Source: Gallionella sp.
Lineage (GTDB): Bacteria; Pseudomonadota; Gammaproteobacteria; Burkholderiales; Gallionellaceae
Reading direction: 5' to 3'
Assembly: GCA_028699065.1 (NCBI GenBank)
Contig: JAQVVH010000001.1
Coordinates: forward strand, 1,074,326 to 1,138,325
Length of the DNA: 64,000 nucleotides
Shown: positions 31,160 through 44,430 of the stretch, piece by piece
How the letters are laid out: the number at the start of each line of letters is the position of its first letter
Position numbering within the stretch: position 1 is the stretch's first letter
Notes under the pieces: generated by a model
Database searches by the model: none
What the model saw: the letters and a program-made list of their open reading frames with translations, nothing else
Told to the model about the DNA's origin: nothing
Made by a program: the position numbers and the translations under genes

Positions 31160-33364
31160 ATGCAATACAAAAAACTCACGATTTGTCTCGCGCTGGCCTT
31201 TGCGCCCAGTGCATTTTCCGCAGAGCCGGAAACGATGCCGCAGGTTGAAGTTAATGCTGCAAAACTGGAGTCATTACCTGCACCGGCCACAACTGGGCTG
31301 GACGCCGGGGCATTGGAGCAAAAGCGGGTTTACACCAGCGACACCGCAAAGTTGCTCGACGGGCAGCCCGGAGTGAGTCTTTACGGCGCGGGCGGCGTTT
31401 CCAGCCTGCCGGTGATTCACGGGATGGCGGACGATCGCATTCGCACCAAAGTGGATGGGATGGACTTGATTTCTGCCTGCGCAAATCACATGAATCCTCC
31501 CTTGTCCTATATCGATCCGGCAAATGTTGGTACGGTGCAATTGCTGGCAGGAATTACGCCGGTGAGTCTGGGCGGGGACAGTATTGCCGGTACCATTCAG
31601 ATAGATTCCGTGGCGACCGAATTTGCAACTGAAGGTGGTCAGCTCCTCAAGGGCGAAGCCGGAATGTTCTATCGCAGTAACAATGCCGCTCAGGGCGGGA
31701 ATCTGTCCGCAACAGTGGCAAGCGATACACTATCGGTGCGCTATAGCGGTGCCACGGTAAAAGCCAAAAATTACACGGCAGCGAATGCGTTTAAACCGGG
31801 CGCGACTATTGTAGGGTCGTTGACCAACAAGTATGTGGCGGGTGACGAAGTTGGCTCTTCCAGCTATCAGTCCGAAAATCATCAGCTGGCATTTGGTTTG
31901 CGCCACGACAACCATCTCGTCGAACTCAAGCTGGGTTTGCAAAATATTCCGTATCAGGGCTTTCCCAACCAGCGCATGGACATGACCGGTAATGACAGCC
32001 AGCAGGTCAATCTGCGCTACAAAGGCGAATATGACTGGGGTGCACTGGAGGCGCGTGCTTATAACGAGCATACGCAGCACAGCATGAATTTTATGGAGGA
32101 TAAAACCTACTGGTACGGCATGATGCTAAACGTTGCCGGTATGCCGATGGATACCAACGGCCGAAATACTGGGGCAACCCTCAAGGCCGATGTAGTCTTA
32201 TCGGATCGCGACTTGTTGCGCGTGGGTGCCGAGTATCAGAGCTACCGGCTTAGTGATTGGTGGGCGCCTGTTGCCAATTCGAAGATGATGTCACCTAACA
32301 CGTTCTGGAATATTAATAACGGTCAGCGTGATCGTGCGGCCGTGTTTGGCGAGTGGGAAGCTCGCTGGAATCCCCAATGGATGAGTCAGTTGGGTCTGCG
32401 CAGCGAGTCAGTGAAAATGAATACCGGTACGGTGCAGGGGTATGGCATGGATTATAACCCCGCAGCCAGCAGCTTCAATGCGCTTAGCCGCCAGCGCTCG
32501 GACAACAATCTGGATATGACCGCTTTAATGCGGTTTACACCCTCTGATAAAGCGACTTATGAAGCCGGTTATGCGATGAAAAATCGTTCGCCTAATTTGT
32601 ATGAGCGCTTCGCCTGGTCCAATACCAACACCATGGTGATGAACATGAACAACTGGTATGGCGACGGCAATGGTTATGTCGGCAATATCAATCTCAAGCC
32701 GGAAACTGCACATACGCTGTCAGCCACGGCCGACTGGCATGACGTTTCAAGCGATGAGTGGCAATTGAAACTTTCGCCGTATTACACCCGCGTGCAGAAC
32801 TACATTGATGCGGTCACTTGTACTTCCGTGGGGATTGTGTGTCCGGCACGTACCGATGGTTTTCTCAATCTGACCCTGAATAATCAGACCGCCCGTATTT
32901 ACGGTGCAGACCTTTCCGGAAATGTCATGCTGTCGCGCGGCAGTGATTATGGTGATTTCAAGTTCAGCGGCAAGTTGAGTTATGCCAATGGCAAGAATCT
33001 GACGAGCGGCGACAACCTTTACAACATCATGCCGCTGAATGCGATGCTTGCCATCGAGCAGCACACCGGTAGTTGGACCAACATGCTGGCCATCAAGCTT
33101 GTGGATGCCAAGACCAAAGTACAGGCAGTGCGGAAAGAGTTGCCCACCAGCGGTTACGGGCTGCTGAATTTGTACAGTAGCTATGAATGGCAGCAGGTGC
33201 GTTTTGATTTTGGTGTCGAGAATTTAATGAACAAGTTCTATGTTGATCCGCTGGGCGGTGCTTATCTGGGGCAGGGGGCAACCATGGGCGCCGGCGTGCT
33301 TTATGGCACCGGCGTGCCCGGCATGGGGCGTTCCATCAATGCAGGGATTTCGGTTAAATTCTGA
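31160..33364 (+). CDS. TonB-dependent receptor, OprC/NosA (copper)-like
   Basis: Signal peptide; plug domain KLLDGQPGVSLYGAGGVSSLPVIHGMADDRIRTKVDGMDLISACANHMNPPLSYIDP; C-terminal SINAGISVKF. Confidence 0.88.
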   Translation: MQYKKLTICLALAFAPSAFSAEPETMPQVEVNAAKLESLPAPATTGLDAGALEQKRVYTSDTAKLLDGQPGVSLYGAGGVSSLPVIHGMADDRIRTKVDGMDLISACANHMNPPLSYIDPANVGTVQLLAGITPVSLGGDSIAGTIQIDSVATEFATEGGQLLKGEAGMFYRSNNAAQGGNLSATVASDTLSVRYSGATVKAKNYTAANAFKPGATIVGSLTNKYVAGDEVGSSSYQSENHQLAFGLRHDNHLVELKLGLQNIPYQGFPNQRMDMTGNDSQQVNLRYKGEYDWGALEARAYNEHTQHSMNFMEDKTYWYGMMLNVAGMPMDTNGRNTGATLKADVVLSDRDLLRVGAEYQSYRLSDWWAPVANSKMMSPNTFWNINNGQRDRAAVFGEWEARWNPQWMSQLGLRSESVKMNTGTVQGYGMDYNPAASSFNALSRQRSDNNLDMTALMRFTPSDKATYEAGYAMKNRSPNLYERFAWSNTNTMVMNMNNWYGDGNGYVGNINLKPETAHTLSATADWHDVSSDEWQLKLSPYYTRVQNYIDAVTCTSVGIVCPARTDGFLNLTLNNQTARIYGADLSGNVMLSRGSDYGDFKFSGKLSYANGKNLTSGDNLYNIMPLNAMLAIEQHTGSWTNMLAIKLVDAKTKVQAVRKELPTSGYGLLNLYSSYEWQQVRFDFGVENLMNKFYVDPLGGAYLGQGATMGAGVLYGTGVPGMGRSINAGISVKF

Positions 33365-33382
33365 TCAATGTTCCGCAGGAGT

Positions 33383-33413
33383 AAAAAACCGCCGGTACTC
33401 CCGGCGGTTTTTT
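33383..33413 (+). terminator. Rho-independent terminator after TonB receptor
   Basis: AAAAAACCGCCGG-TACTC-CCGGCGGTTTTTT. Confidence 0.9.
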
Positions 33414-33514
33414 GTTGGGCTAAGCCAATAGGGTGCGCTGGTACAATTCTTCTCCTTTTGATATTGCAATGTCGCGTTGATCCACACTGACGTGCACATT
33501 TCTGCCGATTCCCT

Positions 33515-35023
33515 ATGAATATCCAGAATTTTTCCGAAGCCAAAACCAACCTTTTGAGCGGACTGACGGTTGCCCTTGCGCTGGTGCCGGAGGCGATTGC
33601 CTTTGCCTTTGTCGCTCATGTGCATCCGCTGGTGGGCTTGTATGCCGCTTTCATGGTCGGGCTGATCACCTCGCTGATTGGCGGCCGGCCCGGGATGATC
33701 TCGGGTGCGACGGGGGCGCTGGCGGTGGTGATGGTGGCTTTGGTTGTGCAGCACGGGGTGGAGTATTTGTTTGCGACCGTGGTGTTGATGGGGGTGTTGC
33801 AAATCGGCTTCGGTCTGGCAAAACTGGGAAAATTTATTCGTATGGTGCCGCATCCCGTAATGCTGGGTTTCGTCAATGGTCTGGCACTCGTGATTTTTCT
33901 GGCGCAGCTTGGCCATTTCAAGACACCGGAAGGGGCATGGATGACGGGCATGCCGCTCTACACCATGCTGGGATTGATCGCATTGACCATGGCGGTGATC
34001 TACTTGCTGCCGCACTTCACCAAAGTCGTTCCATCCACGCTGGCGGCGATTGTCGCCACATCATTCCTGGTGATTTTTGCGGGGATCGAGACCAAGACCG
34101 TCGGTGATATGGCCTCTATCGCCGGCGGCCTGCCGCAATTTCATCTTCCCGAGGTGCCGCTGGACTGGGAGACGCTGAAGATTGTGTTTCCCTACAGTCT
34201 GATTCTGGCAGCCATCGGCTTGATCGAGTCGCTACTGACGCTGAATCTGATCGATACGATGACCGATACCCGCGGCAAGCCGAACCGTGCCAGCATCGGT
34301 CAGGGCGTGGCGAATGTGGTCACGGGTTTTTTCGGCGGCATGGGGGGCTGCGCGATGATTGGTCAGAGCATGATTAACGTCACCAACGGTGCCGTTAAAA
34401 ATCTCTCGGGTATCGCGGCCGCACTTTTTTTGCTGTGTTTCATCCTGTTTGCATCCCGCTGGATTGAGATGATTCCACTCGCTGCACTGATTGGTCTGAT
34501 GTTTGTCGTGTCGGAAAAGACCTTTGAGTGGGGCAGTTTCAATCTCTTCGGCAAGGTGCCCAAAACGGACATTGTGGTCGGCCTGACGGTCGCCATTGTT
34601 ACTGTGCTCACCGATCTTGCCGTGGCCGTGATTGTGGGTGTGATCATCTCCGCGCTGGCTTTTGCCTGGGAACACGCGAAGAGCATGGGGGTAAATATTG
34701 CCACCGAGGAGCATGGCTGGAAGGTTTATGACCTGCATGGCTCGCTATTTTTTGCCTCGGCGCAGAGTTTCCTAGGCTTGTTTACGCCGAAGGATGACCC
34801 GGCAGAGGTCGTTATCGACTTCAAGCATGCGCGCGTCAAGGACCATTCCGGGCTGGAGGCCATCGACCAGCTGGCTGAACGCTACACCCAGCTCGGCAAG
34901 AAACTGCATCTGCGCCATCTGAGTCCGGACTGTCTTGAATTGCTGGACAAGGCGAAGGATATGGTCGAGGTGAACGTGCTGGAAGACCCGCACTACCACC
35001 CCGCGGATAATCGCCTGGGTTGA
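33515..35023 (+). CDS. SulP family anion transporter with STAS domain
   Basis: LSGLTVALALVPEAIAFAFVAHVHPLVGLYAAFMVGLITSLIGGRPGMISGATGALAVVM; C-terminal STAS region VVIDFKHARVKDHSGLEAI. Confidence 0.93.
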   Translation: MNIQNFSEAKTNLLSGLTVALALVPEAIAFAFVAHVHPLVGLYAAFMVGLITSLIGGRPGMISGATGALAVVMVALVVQHGVEYLFATVVLMGVLQIGFGLAKLGKFIRMVPHPVMLGFVNGLALVIFLAQLGHFKTPEGAWMTGMPLYTMLGLIALTMAVIYLLPHFTKVVPSTLAAIVATSFLVIFAGIETKTVGDMASIAGGLPQFHLPEVPLDWETLKIVFPYSLILAAIGLIESLLTLNLIDTMTDTRGKPNRASIGQGVANVVTGFFGGMGGCAMIGQSMINVTNGAVKNLSGIAAALFLLCFILFASRWIEMIPLAALIGLMFVVSEKTFEWGSFNLFGKVPKTDIVVGLTVAIVTVLTDLAVAVIVGVIISALAFAWEHAKSMGVNIATEEHGWKVYDLHGSLFFASAQSFLGLFTPKDDPAEVVIDFKHARVKDHSGLEAIDQLAERYTQLGKKLHLRHLSPDCLELLDKAKDMVEVNVLEDPHYHPADNRLG

Positions 35024-35851
35024 TTAGCCCTGCGACCAGCTCACCGCGCCGCTATAGGCGGTGAGCAGTACGATCAGGCCGAAGGCGATGCGATACCACG
35101 CAAAGATCGTGAAATCGTGGCGGCTGATGTAGCGCAGCAGACCGCGCACGGCGATGAAGGCGCTGACGAAAGAAGCGATCGAGCCGACCAGAAAAATCCC
35201 CAAATCTTCACTGTGAAACTGGTCGCGGTATTTCACCACTTCATAGAGCGTCGCCATCGACAGCGTCGGAATGGCGAGGAAGAAGGAAAATTCGGTGGCG
35301 GCCTTGCGGCTGAGGCCAAAAAACAGGCCGCCGATGATGGTTGAGCCGGAACGCGACGTTCCCGGAATCAGCGCCAGCGCCTGCGCAAAGCCCATCTTCA
35401 GTGCATCCTTCCAGTGCATGTCATCCACGCTTTCGATGCGCACGGTGTGCTTGCGCTTCTCCGCCCAGAGGATGACAAAGCCGCCGACAATGAACGCCAG
35501 CGCTACTGGAATCGGCGAGAACAGGTGCGCCTTGATGGCTTTGCCAAACAGCAGGCCGAGGATCGCCAGCGGCAGGAAAGCGATGAACAGATTCGTCACA
35601 AAACGTTGTGCCGCTTCCTGTTTTTGCAGCAGGCCGTGGCCGACCGAACCCAGCTTGGCGCGGTACTCCCAGCACACCGCCAGAATCGCCGCGAACTGAA
35701 TCACGATTTCGAACACCTTGCCGCGGTCGTCGTTGAAATTCAGCAGATCGCCCACCAGAATCAAATGCCCCGTCGAGGAGATCGGCAGGAATTCGGTCAA
35801 CCCTTCAACCAGGCCGAGCGTGGCTGCTTTCAGCAATAAAACGATATCCAT
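35024..35851 (-). CDS. uppP: Undecaprenyl-diphosphatase
   Basis: [60 protein letters not shown]. Confidence 0.95.
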   Translation of the reverse strand: MDIVLLLKAATLGLVEGLTEFLPISSTGHLILVGDLLNFNDDRGKVFEIVIQFAAILAVCWEYRAKLGSVGHGLLQKQEAAQRFVTNLFIAFLPLAILGLLFGKAIKAHLFSPIPVALAFIVGGFVILWAEKRKHTVRIESVDDMHWKDALKMGFAQALALIPGTSRSGSTIIGGLFFGLSRKAATEFSFFLAIPTLSMATLYEVVKYRDQFHSEDLGIFLVGSIASFVSAFIAVRGLLRYISRHDFTIFAWYRIAFGLIVLLTAYSGAVSWSQG

Positions 35852-35874
35852 AAACTCTTTCAGTGTGGCCCGGG

Positions 35875-36087
35875 TTAAGCAGCGTCGTGCTGCAAGTTGC
35901 GCGCAAGCCGGACGATGCGCAGGTTGACCGCGCGCCGCTCCGCCTCGCTCATCGCCACCCAGCGGGTGATTTCATCAAATGTCCGCAAACAACTGCGGCA
36001 TACATCATCGCCCAGCACGGTTGTGCAATGCCCAATGCAGGGCGAATCTGCGGTAACGCTGGCGTCTTCGGGGTGTTCGGCTGACAT
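35875..36087 (-). CDS. DUF1289 domain protein
   Basis: [44 protein letters not shown]. Confidence 0.88.
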   Translation of the reverse strand: MSAEHPEDASVTADSPCIGHCTTVLGDDVCRSCLRTFDEITRWVAMSEAERRAVNLRIVRLARNLQHDAA

Positions 36088-36095
36088 GGCGCGGA

Positions 36096-36359
36096 TTATA
36101 CCTGCTGCGGCCGCGTCATCTGTTCCAGCGCTGCCAGCCAGTGCAAGGCATGTTCGCGCGATTCGCCGCACATCTCCGGCGAGGGCCGGAGTCCCGCACA
36201 GAATTCAGGCCGGCCGGGTTTGCCAAACACTTTGCAGCGCAACATTTCATCCAGCTGCACGCACGGCACACCGGCGGGCTTGCCATTCGGCATGCCGGGC
36301 AGCGGCGAGGTGATGGAAGGTGCGATGCAGCAGGCGGCGCAGTGGGGGCGGCAAATCAT
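36096..36359 (-). CDS. YkgJ-type cysteine-cluster protein
   Basis: [44 protein letters not shown]...[13 protein letters not shown]. Confidence 0.8.
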   Translation of the reverse strand: MICRPHCAACCIAPSITSPLPGMPNGKPAGVPCVQLDEMLRCKVFGKPGRPEFCAGLRPSPEMCGESREHALHWLAALEQMTRPQQV

Positions 36360-36398
36360 GCTCGAAGTTGTGCGATACAGCCGGCCGTTAAATTCTGC

Positions 36399-36740
36399 TC
36401 AGGCCTTTTTCACAAACTCGGATTTGAGCGACATCGCGCCGATGCCGTCAATCTTGCAGTCGATGTTGTGATCACCGTCGACCAGGCGGATGTTGCGGAC
36501 CTTGGTGCCGACTTTCACGACGGATGAGGAACCCTTGATTTTCAGGTCCTTGATCACGGTGATGCTGTCGCCATCCTGCAGCAGATTGCCGTGGGCGTCC
36601 TTGACGACCAGAGCATCGCTGGTTTCGGTGTTTGCCGCTTGCGGCCATTCGTGTCCGCATTCCGGACAGATGTAATTGGGATCGTCAGCGTAAGTAAAGT
36701 TCGAGCCGCATTGCGGGCAATTGGGGAGTGTATGGGTCAT
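36399..36740 (-). CDS. yjdM: PhnA/YjdM zinc-ribbon protein
   Basis: [32 protein letters not shown]...[58 protein letters not shown]. Confidence 0.93.
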   Translation of the reverse strand: MTHTLPNCPQCGSNFTYADDPNYICPECGHEWPQAANTETSDALVVKDAHGNLLQDGDSITVIKDLKIKGSSSVVKVGTKVRNIRLVDGDHNIDCKIDGIGAMSLKSEFVKKA

Positions 36741-36742
36741 GA

Positions 36743-38718
<1,976 letters not shown>

Positions 38719-38877
38719 GGTGGCGCAAGGTACTGCAAACCCGCCGGAAAATCAAATTTGACCGGATAAATCCCCTACCAGCTTATTCAGGATCAGCGGT
38801 TGTTGATGCGCGCGAGGGCTTGCTATACTGCGCGGCACAATACATCGGCCAGGTCCGAACATAATCAGGAGAGGAAA

Positions 38878-39534
38878 ATGAACGTGGAACAAGCGCGCTA
38901 TTTCATGATTGAGCAGCAGATTCGCCCGTGCGATGTCTCCGATTCCAAAATACTTGCGTTGCTCGCCCATACGCGCCGCGACCAGTTTGTTCCCCAGGAT
39001 TCCCAAAAGCTGGCCTATGCGGACATTCACATTCCTTTGGGATACGGTGCGGCGATGTGGACGCCCACGCTGGAAGCCCAGGTGTTGCAGGCGCTGCAAC
39101 TCAAACGCAACGATCAGGTGCTGGAAGTCGGGACCGGTAGTGGTTATCTGACGTCGCTCATGGCTGCGCTGGCGGGGCATGTCACCTCGGTGGAAATCGA
39201 GCCGGATCTGAGCCGGACCGCGGGTGAACGTCTAGCCGCGCACCAGATCAACAATGTCACGCTGGCAGTCGGTGATGCCGCACAAGGCTGGCGCGAAGAC
39301 CAGAAATTCGATGTGATTGTGCTCACGGCATCCACCCCGCTGCTCCCCGACAATTTTCGCAATAGCCTGACGATAGGCGGGCGCCTGCTGGCGATCGTCG
39401 GCGAAGGCCCCATCATGAAAATGACGCGCATCACCCGGGTTGCCGAGAATGTCTTCGAGTCGGAAGACATCATGGACACCTACGAAATCGCGCCGTTGCG
39501 CAACGCCAAAGTACCCGAACGTTTTGTATTCTGA
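38878..39534 (+). CDS. Protein-L-isoaspartate O-methyltransferase family protein
   Basis: MNVEQARYFMIEQQIRPCDVSD; VLEVGTGSGYLTSLMAALAGHVTSVEIEPDL. Confidence 0.88.
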   Translation: MNVEQARYFMIEQQIRPCDVSDSKILALLAHTRRDQFVPQDSQKLAYADIHIPLGYGAAMWTPTLEAQVLQALQLKRNDQVLEVGTGSGYLTSLMAALAGHVTSVEIEPDLSRTAGERLAAHQINNVTLAVGDAAQGWREDQKFDVIVLTASTPLLPDNFRNSLTIGGRLLAIVGEGPIMKMTRITRVAENVFESEDIMDTYEIAPLRNAKVPERFVF

Positions 39535-39592
39535 TTTCCGCTGCGGATTGCGATTTGGAGCGGCGGACTGTAGCATTAGAAAACTCTAATAT

Positions 39593-40945
39593 ATGAACTG
39601 TGCGATTCCAATGAAATTGAAACCATTGCTCCTGGCGCTTTTGATGACGGCGGGTTCTGCGCAGGCAGCGGACCTGCTGGAGACTTTCCGTGCGGCCCAA
39701 GCCAACGATCCGGTGTTTGCCGCCGCGCGCGCGACGCATCAGGCCGGCCTGGAAAAACTGCCACAGGGGCGCTCGCTGCTTTTACCCAGTGTGAATCTGA
39801 ACGCGAACACCACGTTCAACGATCAGACCGTGAGTTACCACAACACGATTCCCGGCATGATCGATGCCAACCGGCCCGTTAACGATCGCTTCAACAGTCA
39901 TGCCTATGGCGTGACGCTGGTACAGCCGCTATTCCGCCAACAGAACTGGGTTGCCTTCGGCGAAGCGGAGCTGCAGGTGGTGCAGGCCGAGGGGCAGTTT
40001 CGCATTGCCGAGCAGGATCTGGTGCTGCGCGTCGCCCAGGCTTATTTTGAAGTGCTGATGGCGCAAGACAATGTCGATCTGGCCGTCGCACAAAAAGCCG
40101 CGATTACCGAGCAGCTGGAAATGGCCAAGCGCAACTTCGAGGTGGGTCTGTCCACCATTACCGACACGCACGAAGCGCAGGCGCGCTACGACCTCACCAA
40201 CGCGCAGGAACTTGCCGCACGCAACGCGCTGGAGATTAAGCAGCGTGTCCTGCAGCAGCTTATCAACCGCGTTCCGGACAAACTTAATGCCCTGGGCGCC
40301 GGCTTTACGCTGGCCGATCCCCTGCCGGCCGATATGGAAAAATGGGTGGCGGATGCGCAGATCGGCAATCCGCAACTCGTGGTGGCCAAAGCCGGGGCGG
40401 AGATTGCCGATAAGGAAGTGGATCGCAATCGTGGCGGGCATTACCCCACCGTGGATCTCGTCGCAAATTACTCGAAGAATTACGCCAACGGCGGCAGCTT
40501 TATCGGCGGCAGCGACAGCACCAACAAGAGCGTGGGCGTGCAGTTGAATATGCCGATTTTCCAGGGCGGTGCGATCAACTCAAAATGGCGTGAAGCCGAG
40601 GCGAATCGTGACCGTGCGCGCGAAGAATTGGAAAATGCGCGCCGCAATGTGGCCACACTGACGCGTCAATCCTATCTCGGCGTGGTGAGCGGCATTGCCC
40701 AGGTCAAGGCGCTGCAGCAGGCGCTCACTTCCAGCGAAAGCGTGCTGGAAGCGAGCAAGCTCGGGCAGGAAGTCGGCGTGCGCACCAACCTCGATGTGCT
40801 CAATGCCCAGCAGCAGCTCTATGCGACACGCCGCGACCTGTATCAGGCGCAGTACAACTACCTGCTGAGCCAGCTTCGTTTAAAAGCCGCGGTGGGTACG
40901 CTGGGCGAGGACGACCTGAACAAGATCAATCTGGCGTTGCACTAG
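39593..40945 (+). CDS. TolC family outer-membrane protein
   Basis: Signal peptide; DLLETFRAAQANDPVFAAARATHQAGLEKLPQGRSLLLPSVNL; GQEVGVRTNLDVLNAQQQLYATRRDLYQAQYNYLLSQLRLKAAVGTL. Confidence 0.95.
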   Translation: MNCAIPMKLKPLLLALLMTAGSAQAADLLETFRAAQANDPVFAAARATHQAGLEKLPQGRSLLLPSVNLNANTTFNDQTVSYHNTIPGMIDANRPVNDRFNSHAYGVTLVQPLFRQQNWVAFGEAELQVVQAEGQFRIAEQDLVLRVAQAYFEVLMAQDNVDLAVAQKAAITEQLEMAKRNFEVGLSTITDTHEAQARYDLTNAQELAARNALEIKQRVLQQLINRVPDKLNALGAGFTLADPLPADMEKWVADAQIGNPQLVVAKAGAEIADKEVDRNRGGHYPTVDLVANYSKNYANGGSFIGGSDSTNKSVGVQLNMPIFQGGAINSKWREAEANRDRAREELENARRNVATLTRQSYLGVVSGIAQVKALQQALTSSESVLEASKLGQEVGVRTNLDVLNAQQQLYATRRDLYQAQYNYLLSQLRLKAAVGTLGEDDLNKINLALH

Positions 40946-41838
40946 GCCGGATTCAAAACTTCCTTCAGACAAACCGCCAAGCTGTCCTGCCAGTCCGGCA
41001 GTTGAATGCCGAAAATTTGCCGGATTTTTTCATTCGAGAGTACCGAATTCGCCGGCCGTTTGGCGGGCGTCGGGAATTCGGCCGTGGAGATCGGTAGCAC
41101 TGAAAGTGTTTTTTGCGCGAGTGCCGGATCCCCCAAGCGGGCAAGCCGAAAAACTTCTGCCGCATACGCATGCCAGCTGGTTTTGCCTGCGGCGGTGAGG
41201 TGATAAACGCCGGACAGTTTGTCGTCGAAATTTTTTGTCTGCCACTGTTGTAGCAGTGTATGCGTTGCTGTCGCGAGATCTCTGGCCCAGGTTGGTGCGC
41301 CAAACTGGTCGGCAACGACGCGCAGCTCATCACGTTCGCGTCCCAAGCGCAGCATCGTCTTCATGAAATTCCCACCGTGCACGCCATACACCCAGCTTGT
41401 CCGCAGGATGAGATGTTTCGCACCCGAAGCGCAAATCGCGTTTTCTCCGGCAAGTTTGGTTTTGCCATAAACGCTTTGCGGATTCGGCGCATCGCTCTCG
41501 CGGTAGGGGGCGGATTGCGCCCCATCAAAAACATAATCGGTGGAAAAGTGAATCAGCGCGGCATTCAACCGCTTTGCCTCTTCGGCCAGAACTCCCGGCG
41601 CGACGCCGTTCACCGCCATCGCCAATTCAGGTTCCGACTCGGCTTTGTCCACCGCCGTGTAGGCCGCCGGGTTGACGATGATGTCGGGCCGAATTTCCGC
41701 GAGCGTCTGCCGAGTCATCTGCGGATCGGCCAGATTCATCTCGGCGCTGCCCAGCGCAATGACTTCTCCCAAAGGCGCCAGCGAGCGTTGCAGCTCCCAG
41801 CCCACCTGCCCGTTCTTGCCCGTGAGTAATATCCTCAC
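40942..41838 (-). CDS. rfbD: dTDP-4-dehydrorhamnose reductase
   Basis: MRILLTGKNGQVGWELQRSLAPLGEVIALG; NPAAYTAVDKAESEPELA; STDYVFDGAQSAPYRE. Confidence 0.95.
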   Translation of the reverse strand: MRILLTGKNGQVGWELQRSLAPLGEVIALGSAEMNLADPQMTRQTLAEIRPDIIVNPAAYTAVDKAESEPELAMAVNGVAPGVLAEEAKRLNAALIHFSTDYVFDGAQSAPYRESDAPNPQSVYGKTKLAGENAICASGAKHLILRTSWVYGVHGGNFMKTMLRLGRERDELRVVADQFGAPTWARDLATATHTLLQQWQTKNFDDKLSGVYHLTAAGKTSWHAYAAEVFRLARLGDPALAQKTLSVLPISTAEFPTPAKRPANSVLSNEKIRQIFGIQLPDWQDSLAVCLKEVLNPA

Positions 41839-42386
41839 GCAAACACCTCAGCCTGTTTGAAGGGCGTGCCCGCAGCATCCTTGGCCGAGAGCAGGGGCGT
41901 CAGGCCATTCAACTGCCAGTCGATAGCGAGATCGGGGTCGTTCCACAGAATGCAGCGCTCATATTGTGGTGCCCAGTAGTCGGTGGTTTTGTAGATGACT
42001 TCGCTATTTTCAGCAAGAGACAAAAATCCATGTGCAAAACCCGGAGGGATCCAAACCATGTGCCGATTGGTTGAATCCAGATGATGCGAAGTCCACTTGC
42101 CGAAGGTTGGCGAAGAACGCCGTATATCTAAAGCCACATCGATAATTTTCCCACTAACCACTTCAACCAGTTTTCCCTGTGGTCGCCGAATCTGGTAGTG
42201 CAACCCGCGCAAGACATTTTTCCCCGAGATGGAATGATTGTCTTGCACGAAACTTATGGATAGACCGGTGGCATTTTCAAATTTTTGTTGATGAAAACTT
42301 TCAAAAAAAAGGCCGCGGTGATCCCGGAAAAAATCCGGCACGATCAATAGGGGACCTTCAATGTCTGCGGCACGAGCAATGCGCAT
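41835..42386 (-). CDS. rfbC: dTDP-4-dehydrorhamnose 3,5-epimerase
   Basis: DFFRDHRGLFFESFHQQKFENATGLSISFVQDNHSISGKNVLRGLHYQIRRPQGKLV. Confidence 0.96.
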   Translation of the reverse strand: MRIARAADIEGPLLIVPDFFRDHRGLFFESFHQQKFENATGLSISFVQDNHSISGKNVLRGLHYQIRRPQGKLVEVVSGKIIDVALDIRRSSPTFGKWTSHHLDSTNRHMVWIPPGFAHGFLSLAENSEVIYKTTDYWAPQYERCILWNDPDLAIDWQLNGLTPLLSAKDAAGTPFKQAEVFA

Positions 42387-42390
42387 CTGG

Positions 42391-43260
42391 CTAGGGATTT
42401 TGCAGCAGTGTTAACAAATAGTGGCCGTAGCCACTCTTTGCCAGAGGTCGCGCCAAATTTTCCAGTTGTGTTGCATCGATGTAGTTTTTGCGAAAAGCAA
42501 TTTCTTCGGGGCACGAAATTTTTAAGCCCTGTCGTTTTTCAAGGGTCTGGATAAACATAGAGGCATCAAGAAGCGATTCGTGTGTGCCAGTATCCAGCCA
42601 AGCCATCCCGCGATGCAAAATTTGGACATCGAGCTGATTGCCATCCAGATAGTGTTGCATCACAGAGGTGATTTCCAGCTCGCCTCGTGCCGAAGGTTTG
42701 ATGGACTTTGCGATTTCCACGACATGGGGATCAAAAAAATACAGGCCAGTGAGTGCGAAATGTGACTTTGGCTTTGCGGGTTTTTCTTCAATACTGAGCG
42801 CCCGGCCATCGCGATCAAATTCGACAACGCCATACCGTTCCGGATCCGTAACGTGATAGGCAAAAACTGTTGCTCCATCCTTTTTGTTACACGCTGTAGT
42901 TAATAAACGCTCGAAACTGTGGCCGTAAAAGATGTTGTCGCCCAGCACCAGGGCGCAGCTCTCATTCCCAATAAACGATTCACCGATCAGAAACGCCTGC
43001 GCCAGACCGTCCGGCGAAGGTTGCTCGGCATAAGACAGGTTGATCCCCCACTGACTGCCATCCCCCAGTAGCATCTCAAAGCGCGGCAGGTCATGCGGGG
43101 TGGAGATGATCAGGATGTCGCGGATACCGGCCAGCATCAAAGTGCTGAGCGGATAGTAAATCATGGGTTTGTCGTAAATCGGCAACAGCTGCTTGGAGAC
43201 CGCTTGGGTCACCGGGTACAGCCGGGTGCCGGAACCGCCGGCGAGGATGATGCCTTTCAT
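42391..43260 (-). CDS. rfbA: Glucose-1-phosphate thymidylyltransferase
   Basis: [55 protein letters not shown]. Confidence 0.97.
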   Translation of the reverse strand: MKGIILAGGSGTRLYPVTQAVSKQLLPIYDKPMIYYPLSTLMLAGIRDILIISTPHDLPRFEMLLGDGSQWGINLSYAEQPSPDGLAQAFLIGESFIGNESCALVLGDNIFYGHSFERLLTTACNKKDGATVFAYHVTDPERYGVVEFDRDGRALSIEEKPAKPKSHFALTGLYFFDPHVVEIAKSIKPSARGELEITSVMQHYLDGNQLDVQILHRGMAWLDTGTHESLLDASMFIQTLEKRQGLKISCPEEIAFRKNYIDATQLENLARPLAKSGYGHYLLTLLQNP

Positions 43261-43279
43261 GAAATGCTCCCGATTAAAG

Positions 43280-44413
43280 TCAGGCTGCCAGATTTTGCAG
43301 CCAAGTAGCGGCATCGGTGATGCGGATGCCGTTCCGGAATTCCTCCTGGCGCAGGTGCTGGACAATCTGCACAGCATCTGCCGAAGAGAATTGTTCCGCA
43401 AAGCGGATCAAACTGCGATGCGGCTTATTATCGCCCAGCTTGCATTCAACGAGTTGGGTCAGTTGTTTTCCTTCACTCAGGGCGAAATCAATTTCTGCGC
43501 CATCCTTGGTTCGGATGTAGTGCAGGCCGATTTCGCGCCCCGCGCTGTCATGCAGGAAGTGCGCATGCTTCAACAACATCCCGGCGATAGCGTTTTCCAA
43601 CCGCACGCCCTCGCTGCCGTTGACCAATCCGGTGTCGAAGAAATACACCTTGGCGCTTTGCAGCAACGAGCGGCCCACGTTGTGATGCCAAGGGTGTACG
43701 GAAAATACGATATACAAAGCCTGCAGGATATCCAGATATCGTTTCACGGTCGCGGGCGCGACAGCCAGATCGCGAGCGATGGAAGCCAGCGATAAGGGAG
43801 AGCCGACTCTCTCCCGCAGCAACTCGACAAACAGGCGCATGCTGTTGATCTCGTGCACACGCGAAAATTCCAGCACATCTTCACGGATCAGGTCATTGAA
43901 ATATTGGGTGCGCCAGCGGTCGGCCTGTGTGGTATCCGCAGCCAGGCAGGGTTCCGGAAATCCGCCGCGCGCCAGCAAGTGTGCCAGGGAATCGTCAGCC
44001 GAAACCTGTTGTTGTTCGCACCATTCGCGTACCGAAAAAGGGTGCAGGCGAAAAGAAAAATAGCGCCCTGCGAGGGATTCGCCACCTTGCCGGAAAGTCT
44101 CCATGCGGGCGCTTCCTGTCACCAATAACGATTGCCCGGACGGGCGTCCATCCACCACGCCCTTGAGCCAACCTTTCCAATCCCGCATCTTGTGAATTTC
44201 ATCCATCACCAGCAACTGCGAGCGCGGATTCCAGGATTGCCGCTGTAATATCGCACGGTCCTGCAGCACATCCCAGTTGAGATATTGCGAAGATTCAAAA
44301 TTCGCCATGAGCTGCCGCGCAAGCGTGGTTTTGCCTACCTGTCGCGGGCCGGTCAGCACCACCATCTTGCTGGCGAGGTCCTGTTTTACGAAGGCGTCGA
44401 GATAGCGTTTCAT
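43280..44413 (-). CDS. AAA+ ATPase with DUF4143 C-terminal domain
   Basis: [19 protein letters not shown] Walker [23 protein letters not shown] Walker B; C-terminal [10 protein letters not shown]...[21 protein letters not shown]. Confidence 0.9.
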   Translation of the reverse strand: MKRYLDAFVKQDLASKMVVLTGPRQVGKTTLARQLMANFESSQYLNWDVLQDRAILQRQSWNPRSQLLVMDEIHKMRDWKGWLKGVVDGRPSGQSLLVTGSARMETFRQGGESLAGRYFSFRLHPFSVREWCEQQQVSADDSLAHLLARGGFPEPCLAADTTQADRWRTQYFNDLIREDVLEFSRVHEINSMRLFVELLRERVGSPLSLASIARDLAVAPATVKRYLDILQALYIVFSVHPWHHNVGRSLLQSAKVYFFDTGLVNGSEGVRLENAIAGMLLKHAHFLHDSAGREIGLHYIRTKDGAEIDFALSEGKQLTQLVECKLGDNKPHRSLIRFAEQFSSADAVQIVQHLRQEEFRNGIRITDAATWLQNLAA

Positions 44414-44430
44414 TTCCGAAACACTACATG

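Noticed and set aside
39577-39590. TTAGA-AAAC-TCTAA dyad just upstream of the TolC-family gene
   Set aside because: Only 5-bp arms in AT-rich sequence; not distinguishable from chance.
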